64,000 bases of DNA from an uncultured Clostridia bacterium. Its GTDB lineage: Bacteria > Bacillota > Clostridia > Christensenellales > Aristaeellaceae. Shown here one piece after another: positions 8,839 through 16,671 of this stretch. Where the stretch lies: NCBI GenBank assembly GCA_946629635.1, contig CAMOYA010000003.1, forward strand, positions 1 through 64,000, given 5' to 3'. The notes under the pieces were generated by a model. The model was not told where the DNA came from. It worked only from the letters and a program-made list of their open reading frames with translations, and did no database searches. A program made the position numbers and the translations under genes. The first letter of the stretch is position 1, and every line of letters starts with the position of its first letter.

Positions 8839-10147
8839 TGATTTCATCCAGCGTCCGGCCGCTGGCTTCCGCCAGCGCGGCCAGATCGTCATATTCCGCC
8901 TTCCGGCGCTCCACCCCCATGCCGGATGCCGTTTTCATCCGGATCGGGCCAAACTCCGAATCCACGGTTTCGATGCGCCGCTCAAGCACGTACCGGCTCA
9001 TATCCTGCCGGCGGATGCCCAGGGTGGTGGTATGCTTCATCATGACCTCCGCCAGGCGGTCCGCCTCATCCGGCAGACAGATGACGCTGAGCAGCACCCC
9101 CGGCCGGGATTTCTTCATCCCGATCGCCTGGGTATACGCATCCCGGGCGCCGGCCTTGAGCAGCTGATCCACCGCAAAGCCGATCTCCTCACCGGTCATG
9201 TCATCCAGGTTGCACTCCAGGCGGGTGATGCGCTCCCTTTCGCCTTCGCTTTCTCCCAGGAAGGCGCGGACGCAGTTGGCACGCTCGAAGTCCTTCTTCC
9301 CCATGCCGTATCCGATGGCCGCCGCAGTCATCACCGGCCGGTCGCCGAAGGAGGTCACAAAATGCTTCAGCAGTGCCGCACCGGTCGGCGTGCACAGCTC
9401 ACCGTGAACGGATCCGCCATAGGTGGGGATTCCGGTCAGAATCAGCGCGGTCGCCGGCGCCGGCACGGGCAGGATGCCATGGGCGCAATGCACATGACCG
9501 CTGCCCACATGCACCGGCGATGCCACGATTCTCTCCGCGCCGATCTTCTCCATCAGCAGGCATACGCCCACCACATCCGCCACCGCATCCAGCGTTCCGA
9601 CTTCGTGGAAATGAATCTCGCTGACCGGATGGCCGTGCACCCGGCTCTCCGCGTCCGCGATCAGCGCGTACACCGCCCGGGCATCCGCCTTCACCTTCTC
9701 CGATACGTTCAGCCCGCCGATGATGCCTTCAATATCCGCCACGGAAGTGTGATGGTGATGGTGATGATGGCCGTGATCCTCATGGTCATGATCCGGATGA
9801 TCGTGATCCTCATGATGATACGCTTCGTCATGATCATGAGGGTGCCCGTGATGATCGTGATCATGGTGATGTCCGTGATGATCCTCATCATGGTCATGAT
9901 CATGGTGATGATGACCGTGACCGTCCGCGTCCTCCGATTCCTCTTCCTCGCCGTGGACTGTAATCTTCATATGGGTTCCGGTAATGCCGCACTTCACCGC
10001 CGGCTCCGCCCCCACCTGAACGCCCGGCAGCCCCAGCGCGTTCATCTGATCCAGAAAAGACTGCCGGTCCGGGATCAGCTCCAGCAGCGCCGCCATCAGC
10101 ATATCTCCGGCAGCGCCCATCCCGCATTCCAGATACAGCGTTTTCAT
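8822..10147 (-). CDS. larC: Nickel pincer cofactor biosynthesis protein LarC (DUF111) with large His-rich insertion
   Basis: MKTLYLECGMGAAGDMLMAALLEL, EIHFHEVGTLDAVADVVG; about 32 His in a 60-residue insert. Confidence 0.92.
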   Translation of the reverse strand: MKTLYLECGMGAAGDMLMAALLELIPDRQSFLDQMNALGLPGVQVGAEPAVKCGITGTHMKITVHGEEEESEDADGHGHHHHDHDHDEDHHGHHHDHDHHGHPHDHDEAYHHEDHDHPDHDHEDHGHHHHHHHTSVADIEGIIGGLNVSEKVKADARAVYALIADAESRVHGHPVSEIHFHEVGTLDAVADVVGVCLLMEKIGAERIVASPVHVGSGHVHCAHGILPVPAPATALILTGIPTYGGSVHGELCTPTGAALLKHFVTSFGDRPVMTAAAIGYGMGKKDFERANCVRAFLGESEGERERITRLECNLDDMTGEEIGFAVDQLLKAGARDAYTQAIGMKKSRPGVLLSVICLPDEADRLAEVMMKHTTTLGIRRQDMSRYVLERRIETVDSEFGPIRMKTASGMGVERRKAEYDDLAALAEASGRTLDEIRKGIR

Positions 10148-10164
10148 CCCGCGGCGTTCTCCTT

Positions 10165-11295
10165 TCAGTTCAGTTCCTTCCAGGCCCGCTGCAGTTCATC
10201 CATGATGTTCAGGTGCTGCGGGCAGGCCGCCTCGCAGGCCCCGCACTGAATGCACTTCTCCGGCGTATCGCCCTTCTTCCGATAGTTCTGCATGTTCCAG
10301 TCATGCTTCGGATCCCCGCCGTACAGGCTGATGTTGTTCCAGATGGAGAACATGCCCGGAATGTTGACCCCGTTGGGGCAGGGCATACAGTAGCGGCAGG
10401 AGGTACAGCCGATCTTCGTGCGGCTGATGTAGGCTTCCCGGACGTCATCCATCAGCTTCAGCTCTTCCTCCGTCATGATGTCGGGCTCCACCGTATCGAA
10501 GATCCGCAGGTTGTCATCAATCTGCTCCGTTTCATTGCAGCCGGAAAGCACCGTGGCAATCTCCGGCCGGTTGCACAGCCAGCGAAACGCCCATTCGACC
10601 GCGCTGCGCTTCACCGGGAAGGCATCGTACAGCGCCTGCACGTTCTCGGGCGCCCTGGCCAGCCGGCCGCCCAGCAGGCCTTCCATGATCACGACCGGGA
10701 TGCCCAGCCGTCCCGCCAGCTCCAGCCCCTTCGTTCCGGCCTGGTTGTTGATATCCATGAAGTTGTACTGGATCTGAACCATGTCCCAGTCGCTGTCCTG
10801 AATGATATACTCAAAGTCGTCATAGGAGCCGTGGAAGGAGAAGCACTTGTAACGGATCTTGCCTTCCTTCTTCATATCGTCAAAGAATTCCGGCGCGCCG
10901 ATGGACTTGAAGTATTCCCAGCCCTTCCGGTCGATCCCGTGCATCAGATAAAAGTCGATATGATCGGTCTGCAGCTTTTTCAGCTCTTCATCCAGCAGCG
11001 CCTGCATGCTGGCCCGGTCGTGCACCGCGTGCTGCGGCATCTTGGTGGCGATGGTCACCCGGTCCCGGTATCCGTCCTGCAGCGCCTTTCCCAGCACCAC
11101 CTCGGATGTTTTGTCCAGATAAACATACGCGGTATCCAGATAGGTCACGCCGCCGTCAATCGCCCGGCGGATCAGCCCGATGGCCTTCTGCTCGTCAATC
11201 ACGCTGTCCCCGGATGCCTCGCCGTTGAAGCGCATGCATCCCAGACCAAACGCGGAACCCTGGATCCCCAGCTTGCCAAATGTACGGTATTTCAT
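10165..11295 (-). CDS. Aldo/keto reductase with C-terminal 4Fe-4S ferredoxin-type motifs
   Basis: MKYRTFGKLGIQGSAFGLGCMRF; C-terminal CTSCRYCMPCP and CIQCGACEAACP. Confidence 0.92.
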   Translation of the reverse strand: MKYRTFGKLGIQGSAFGLGCMRFNGEASGDSVIDEQKAIGLIRRAIDGGVTYLDTAYVYLDKTSEVVLGKALQDGYRDRVTIATKMPQHAVHDRASMQALLDEELKKLQTDHIDFYLMHGIDRKGWEYFKSIGAPEFFDDMKKEGKIRYKCFSFHGSYDDFEYIIQDSDWDMVQIQYNFMDINNQAGTKGLELAGRLGIPVVIMEGLLGGRLARAPENVQALYDAFPVKRSAVEWAFRWLCNRPEIATVLSGCNETEQIDDNLRIFDTVEPDIMTEEELKLMDDVREAYISRTKIGCTSCRYCMPCPNGVNIPGMFSIWNNISLYGGDPKHDWNMQNYRKKGDTPEKCIQCGACEAACPQHLNIMDELQRAWKELN

Positions 11296-11345
11296 TTCCT
11301 GACCTCCTCGTCCAAAAAAGCCTGAAACTCATCGTCCTGAATCCA

Positions 11346-11374
11346 TTTATAGGGTACGGCAGGCATAATGTCAA
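11346..11374 (-). promoter_or_regulatory. Promoter of aldo/keto reductase
   Basis: Minus strand TTGACA-N17-TATAAA. Confidence 0.7.
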
Positions 11375-11405
11375 GTGGAGAAATTTACAATTTCATTGTC
11401 ATTTC

Positions 11406-11520
11406 GGTCGTTTGGCAGAATCTCGTCCGGCTGTTTGGCGAAATATTATTCGGTTGTTTGGCGCGATATCGATCGGGTGTTTGGCGAAATATCGTTTGGC
11501 TGTCTGGCAGAATCACCGCC
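11406..11520. repeat. Five contiguous imperfect 23-bp tandem repeats
   Basis: Units 11406, 11429, 11452, 11475 and 11498; consensus about GGYTGTTTGGCGAAATATCGTYC. Confidence 0.9.
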
Positions 11521-11535
11521 GGTCCGTATTATTCC

Positions 11536-11564
11536 TTGACGGATTGGCCCAACTCTGCTAGATT
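11536..11564 (+). promoter_or_regulatory. Promoter of MATE transporter
   Basis: TTGACG-N17-TAGATT. Confidence 0.7.
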
Positions 11565-11631
11565 AGATTCGTTGTCTGTACATCTGACGGCGTACGGACA
11601 GACATCCATTCAGAAAGGTCGATTCAGTTCC

Positions 11632-13029
11632 ATGCAGCATGCAGACCGCTCCGCACTTCTCGGCTCCATGAAAATGAGCCAGCTCATTCCCAAAGTCAGT
11701 ATTCCGATCATGGTTTCCATGCTCGTGCAGGCGCTGTACAACGTGGTCGACAGCATCTTCGTTTCCCGCTTCGACCCTCATGCGCTGACCGCCGTTTCCC
11801 TCGCCATGCCCTTTCAGATGCTGATGATTGCCCTGTCCACCGGCATGGGCACCGGGATCAACAGCCTGCTCAGCCGCAGGCTGGGCGAAAAGCGGCCGGC
11901 GGACGCCCGGAAGGCCGCCTGGAACGGATTTGTGATTGAAGGATGCGGATCCCTGCTGTTCGTGCTGGTCGGGCTTCTCCTGGCCGGCCCGATCATGCGC
12001 ATGGTGGTATCCGGCAACCTCAGCAACGCCGACGCCATCCGCGATATGGGGATCAGCTACCTGTCCATCGTGACCATCGGCAGCTTCGGCCTGTTCATGG
12101 CGATCTTCTTTGAACGGATGCTGCAGGCCACCGGAAACGCCATGCTCTCGATGATCACGCAGCTGGCCGGCGCCATCACCAATATCATCCTCGACCCGAT
12201 CCTGATCTTCGGTTATCTGGGATTCCCGCAGATGGGCGTCGCGGGTGCCGCCGTGGCCACCGTCATCGGCCAGTGGGTTTCCGCCGTTCTCGGCTTCACG
12301 CTGAACCAGCTGAAGAACCGCGAGCTTCGCCTGAATCCCGAAGATTTCAGCATTCAGCGGCGCATTCTCCGGGACATTCTGTCCGTCGGTCTGCCCAGCA
12401 CCATCATGGCCTCCATCGGTTCCGTGATGAACATCGGCATGAATGCCATTCTCTCCGGATTTGCGGAGAGCAATGCCGCACTGAACGTCATGGCCGTTTA
12501 CTTCAAGCTCCAGTCCTTCATCTTCATGCCGGTTTTCGGCCTGAGCAACGGCATCATCGCGATCATCGGGTACAACTACGGTGCCCGGATCCGGGAGAGG
12601 GTATATGAATGTCTCCGGATCGCGCTGATCTGGGCCATCACCATTCTGGCGGTCGGCACGCTGGTCTTCATGGTCTTCCCCGGCGCGCTGATGTCCATCT
12701 TTGAATCCGAAGCGGAAGCAGAGCTGACCGCTCAGATGAGCCAGATCGGCGTCGTTGCCATGCGGATCATCAGCACCAGCTTCATCTTCGCCGCTGTCGG
12801 CATCATCCTGTCCACCGTGTTCCAGGCCGTCGGCAGAGGCACATTCAGCATGATCATCAGCATCAGCCGGCAGCTGGCCATCCTGCTGCCTGTCGCGTGG
12901 ATCTTCGCCCGGCTGACAAACAATGTTTATGCGGTCTGGTGGTGCTTCCCCATCGCGGAAATCTGCGCGCTGTTCCTCAGCCTCTTCTTCTATCGGAAAT
13001 GCAAGCGGGAGATGCTGGACACGCTGTAA
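11632..13029 (+). CDS. MATE family efflux transporter
   Basis: Start at MQHADRSALLGSMKMSQLIPKVSIPIMVSMLVQALYNVVDSIFVSR; 12-TM MATE protein. Confidence 0.9.
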   Translation: MQHADRSALLGSMKMSQLIPKVSIPIMVSMLVQALYNVVDSIFVSRFDPHALTAVSLAMPFQMLMIALSTGMGTGINSLLSRRLGEKRPADARKAAWNGFVIEGCGSLLFVLVGLLLAGPIMRMVVSGNLSNADAIRDMGISYLSIVTIGSFGLFMAIFFERMLQATGNAMLSMITQLAGAITNIILDPILIFGYLGFPQMGVAGAAVATVIGQWVSAVLGFTLNQLKNRELRLNPEDFSIQRRILRDILSVGLPSTIMASIGSVMNIGMNAILSGFAESNAALNVMAVYFKLQSFIFMPVFGLSNGIIAIIGYNYGARIRERVYECLRIALIWAITILAVGTLVFMVFPGALMSIFESEAEAELTAQMSQIGVVAMRIISTSFIFAAVGIILSTVFQAVGRGTFSMIISISRQLAILLPVAWIFARLTNNVYAVWWCFPIAEICALFLSLFFYRKCKREMLDTL

Positions 13030-13043
13030 GCAGTACAGAAGGC

Positions 13044-13087
13044 TTGACATTTATTCGGTACCGAACTATAATTTGTTCGGTACCGAA
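13044..13087 (+). promoter_or_regulatory. Consensus promoter with two identical TTCGGTACCGAA operators
   Basis: TTGACA 13044-13049, N17, TATAAT 13067-13072; TTCGGTACCGAA at 13054-13065 and 13076-13087. Confidence 0.9.
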
Positions 13088-13115
13088 TTTTTTTGATTCA
13101 AGGAGTTGATTCGCG

Positions 13116-13613
13116 ATGACATCTGAAAGCGATGTGATTCTGGCTGTACTGAAGCTTTCCCGCGCCATGCGCCGCTGCCCGCCGGATCCCGGAAAGCTGC
13201 CCTTCCCGCCCGCGGTCGGCCGTCTGATGGCGTGCGTGAGTGAAAATCCGGGCGTTTCCTCCCGGGAGCTGTGTGAGATGCTGGATCTCCGCCCCTCCTC
13301 GCTGAGCGAAATGCTGCGGAAGGCGGAGGAGGACGGATGGATCCTGAAGGCCGCGGATGAGGCGGACCGGCGGATTCAGCGTGTGACCCTTTCCGAAAAG
13401 GGCCTGCAGTTCATCGCCCGGATGCGGGATGAGCGCGAAAAGGACAATGAACGGAAAGCAGCATGCTTCACAGACGAAGAAAAGGCGCAGTTCTGCGCCC
13501 TTTGCAACCGGTTAAGCGACCATATCGAATCCCTCGCCACGGATGTCCCGGAACCATTGCGCCGGCATCCCGGGCGGCCCGGATTCCCTCCGCCTCACCG
13601 GATCCGCTGCTGA
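13116..13613 (+). CDS. MarR-family transcriptional regulator
   Basis: winged-helix MLDLRPSSLSEMLRKAEEDGWILKAADEADRRIQRVTLSEKG; AAGGAG RBS. Confidence 0.88.
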   Translation: MTSESDVILAVLKLSRAMRRCPPDPGKLPFPPAVGRLMACVSENPGVSSRELCEMLDLRPSSLSEMLRKAEEDGWILKAADEADRRIQRVTLSEKGLQFIARMRDEREKDNERKAACFTDEEKAQFCALCNRLSDHIESLATDVPEPLRRHPGRPGFPPPHRIRC

Positions 13614-13620
13614 CGGGATC

Positions 13621-14913
13621 TCATTCCGTCTGCTCCGTCTCCGTCTCCGGATCCGCTTTTTCCGCTTCCTCCGCGACATCCGTAATCCGGATCCGGGTGA
13701 CCCGGAAGCCGTCCATCTCCGTCACCGTAAACTCATGATTGTCCAGCCGGAAGGTGTCACCCACCTCCGGCACTTTTTCAAGCATTTCGCCGATCCATCC
13801 GCCGACGGTATCCGTGTCGTACTGATCCTCGATCCCGTATTTTTCCAGCAGCTCCTCCAGCTGCATATTGCCGTCCACGATCAGCGTGCCGTCTTCCTGT
13901 TCAACAACTTCCTCGTTGATCTCGTCATGCTCGTCATAGATCTCGCCCACGAGCTCCTCCAGCACGTCCTCCATGGTCACAATCCCGTCCGTCCCGCCGT
14001 ATTCGTCCAACAGAATCACCAGATGGGTCTTGGACGTCCGGAACAGCTTGAGCAGGCTGCTGATCGGAATCGATGCCGGCGCAAAAACCGGCTCATTCAT
14101 GATCCGGGTAATATCCGTACATCCTTCGTGGGTTTTCTTGTAAAAGTCCTTCTCATTGAGGATGCCGACGACATGATCCAGGTCCTCGTGATACACCGGG
14201 ATCCGGGAATACCAGGTTTTCCGGAATGTTTCCGCCGCTTCTTCGAGCGAAACCGTATCCTCGATCGCCGTCACGTCCACCCGGGGCGTCATGATATCGG
14301 AGGCATCCTGATCGTTGAACTCGATGGCGGAGCGGATCAGCTCTCCCTCGTCCTCCTCGATGTCGCCCTCAGTCTGCGCCTCATCGATGATGGTAATCAG
14401 CTCATCTTCGATCTGACTCTCCTCGGGATCCGGCTTGATGAGCTTTGAAAGCAGCTTTCTCCACAGGGAAAACAGCAGATCCAGCGGCCGGAGCACCACC
14501 ATCAGCACCTGAATCGTCGGCGCCACGGCCATCGCATACTTTTCCGGCTGCTGTTTGGCCAGGGTTTTCGGCCCCACCTCGCCGAAAAAGAGCACCAGCA
14601 CCGTCATCACGGCGGAGGCCACCGTTGCGCCCAGATCCTCCTGACCTTTGAAAACAAACATGGTAAACAGCACCGTCGCGATGGCGGTGCCGGCAATGTT
14701 GACCAGATTGTTCCCGATCAGAACCGTTGTCAGCAGAGAGTCATATTTTTCCAGTAAATCGAGCACCAGCTGGGCTCTGCCCTTCCGCTGCCCATCCATC
14801 GTTTTCAGCTTCACCCGGTTGGAGGCGGAGAAGGCCGTTTCCGTCGCGGAGAAAAAAGCCGAAAGCGCAATGCACAGGATCAGGGCAAACCATAGGCCCA
14901 TGAATACATTCAA
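13621..14913 (-). CDS. CNNM/CorC-HlyC family protein (DUF21, CBS pair, transporter-associated domain)
   Basis: SAFFSATETAFSASNRVKLK, CBS domains, LLDEYGGTDGIVTMEDVLEELVGEIYDE. Confidence 0.92.
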   Translation of the reverse strand: MNVFMGLWFALILCIALSAFFSATETAFSASNRVKLKTMDGQRKGRAQLVLDLLEKYDSLLTTVLIGNNLVNIAGTAIATVLFTMFVFKGQEDLGATVASAVMTVLVLFFGEVGPKTLAKQQPEKYAMAVAPTIQVLMVVLRPLDLLFSLWRKLLSKLIKPDPEESQIEDELITIIDEAQTEGDIEEDEGELIRSAIEFNDQDASDIMTPRVDVTAIEDTVSLEEAAETFRKTWYSRIPVYHEDLDHVVGILNEKDFYKKTHEGCTDITRIMNEPVFAPASIPISSLLKLFRTSKTHLVILLDEYGGTDGIVTMEDVLEELVGEIYDEHDEINEEVVEQEDGTLIVDGNMQLEELLEKYGIEDQYDTDTVGGWIGEMLEKVPEVGDTFRLDNHEFTVTEMDGFRVTRIRITDVAEEAEKADPETETEQTE

Positions 14914-15062
14914 TCCTTTCGCTTACACACCGTAAAAACCAGTCCCGGCACCCGGAACAGGCTGATTATAACATGTCATGCCTTGATTTGCAACATATCC
15001 GGCAATTGTGGTATGATGAAGGCCTGAGATCAGAAGCGTTTCCATCAGGGAGGTGCGGCCAG

Positions 15063-15743
15063 ATGAATGAACCATTCCGTCCGGTTCGTGCTGTTCGCTA
15101 TGCCTGTGCCGTCCTGACAGACTTCCGGATTGACCGTCTTCCGGTGGATCCTTTCCGTCTGGCCGCAGACGCCGGCATCGCGGTGGAGCCGCTGTCCGGG
15201 CTTCGGAATCATCCCGCCTGGGCGCCGTATGATCTTCCCTCGCGGATGGGGCTGACCCGGGTGATCACCATTCCCTACCCCACCTTCTGCATCGTATACC
15301 GGGATGAGGGAAGCTCGCCGGAGCAACTGACGCTGCCGCTGGCCCGGGAGCTGGGGCACCTGTTCATGAATCACTATCGGGAGATACCGGATCTCTCGGT
15401 TCCCGGCCGGCTCTTTCGCCCGGAGATGGAACGGGAGGCGGACATCTTTGCGCGGAACCTGCTCTGTCCGGTTCCCGTCGTGGACGTCATCCGCTACAAC
15501 CGGCCGCAGCAGGCCCGGGCATCCCTTTTTCGCCTGAACCGTTCCGCATGGATTCATCGGCTGAACACGCTGAATGAGGACCGGGCTTCCATTGACGAGG
15601 AGACCGCGAATATTCTGCTGTATCTGTTCCGGGATTATCTGATTGCCCGCCGCTGCAGGGCGTGCGGCGCGGAGTTCCGGGATGAGGCACAAAATAACGC
15701 CTGCCCCTTCTGCGGGGCAGGCGATCCGGAGTGGGTTTTGTAA
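15063..15743 (+). CDS. ImmA/IrrE-like metallopeptidase-fold protein with C-terminal zinc ribbon
   Basis: RELGHLFMNHYREI (HExxH-like), EREADIFARNLLCP; C-terminal CRACGAEF...CPFCGA. Confidence 0.8.
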   Translation: MNEPFRPVRAVRYACAVLTDFRIDRLPVDPFRLAADAGIAVEPLSGLRNHPAWAPYDLPSRMGLTRVITIPYPTFCIVYRDEGSSPEQLTLPLARELGHLFMNHYREIPDLSVPGRLFRPEMEREADIFARNLLCPVPVVDVIRYNRPQQARASLFRLNRSAWIHRLNTLNEDRASIDEETANILLYLFRDYLIARRCRACGAEFRDEAQNNACPFCGAGDPEWVL

Positions 15744-15746
15744 TCT

Positions 15747-16661
15747 TTACAGCGCATCGATAAAGCGGCAGGCGGCCAGAGCGGCGGCGGAACCATCCGC
15801 AGCGGCGGTCGTCAGCTGCCGGACGCTCTTGCTTCGGCAGTCCCCCGCCACAAACACGCCCGGCGTTTTTGTGGTGCAGGTTTCATCGCTTTCAAAATAT
15901 CCATACGCATTCAGCTCCGCCAGCGGCGCGAACGCTTCGTTTTCCGGGATCAGGCCGATCGCCACAAACAGTCCGTCGCAGGAGATCTTTTCGGCTTCTC
16001 CCCCATTCTGCGGCTCCACCGTCACGCTGTGCAGCTCGCCCGATTCCGTATTCAGCGCGGTGATCCGGACACCCGTTCTCTTTTCCACGTTCGGCCGGGA
16101 GAAGAGGATCTCCTGAAGCTTCTTTTCGCCGGTGAATTCCGGCAGATCCTGCAGCATGATCACGCGGGCGCATTTCCCGGAAAGCAGGATGGCCTCCTGC
16201 AGGGCGGAGTTGCCTCCTCCGGCGACGCATACGGTCATGCCGGAATAAAAGTCTCCGTCGCAGACGGCGCAGAAGCTGATGCCCTCGCCGATCAGTTCAT
16301 TCTCGCCGGGCAGGCCCAGCATCCGGTGCTTCACGCCGGTCGCGAGGATCACCGCCTTCGCGTCCCGCGCCTGACCGTCATCGGTATAAACCGTTTTGTG
16401 ATCTCCGTGATCCTCAATCCGGAGAACCTCCGCCAGATCCACCTCGGCCCCCTGGGCCATCACCTGGTCCAGCAGCCGGTCCGCGAACTCGTTGCCGCTC
16501 ATCTGCGCGGTTCCCGGCCAGTTTTCCACCTTGGGGCTGTACGTGATCTGCCCGCCAAAGCCGTGCTTTTCCAGAATCAGCACCGTTTTTCCGTTGCGCA
16601 GGGCATACAGCGCCGCCGTCATTCCCGCCGGGCCGCCGCCGATGACAATGATATCCGTCAT
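15747..16661 (-). CDS. trxB: Thioredoxin-disulfide reductase
   Basis: GGGPAGMTAALYALRNGK, CAVCDGDFY redox motif. Confidence 0.94.
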   Translation of the reverse strand: MTDIIVIGGGPAGMTAALYALRNGKTVLILEKHGFGGQITYSPKVENWPGTAQMSGNEFADRLLDQVMAQGAEVDLAEVLRIEDHGDHKTVYTDDGQARDAKAVILATGVKHRMLGLPGENELIGEGISFCAVCDGDFYSGMTVCVAGGGNSALQEAILLSGKCARVIMLQDLPEFTGEKKLQEILFSRPNVEKRTGVRITALNTESGELHSVTVEPQNGGEAEKISCDGLFVAIGLIPENEAFAPLAELNAYGYFESDETCTTKTPGVFVAGDCRSKSVRQLTTAAADGSAAALAACRFIDAL

Positions 16662-16671
16662 GTTCTCTTCC

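Noticed and set aside
8765-10249. 494-aa plus-strand ORF with Met/Val/Ile repeats
   Set aside because: Antisense to larC; the MVMIVIM tract is the His-rich codons read in reverse.
11406-11520. CRISPR-like array
   Set aside because: Repeats are contiguous with no unique spacers, imperfect, and there are no cas genes.
11280-11561. 93-aa plus-strand ORF over the 23-bp repeats (and N-terminal extension of the 11368 ORF)
   Set aside because: Repeat period is not a multiple of 3, there is no RBS, and the true MATE start with RBS is at 11632.
15704-15731. Perfect 10-bp hairpin CGCCTGCCCC/GGGGCAGGCG
   Set aside because: Lies inside the coding sequence for the CPFCGAGD zinc ribbon; no U-tract; explained by codons.
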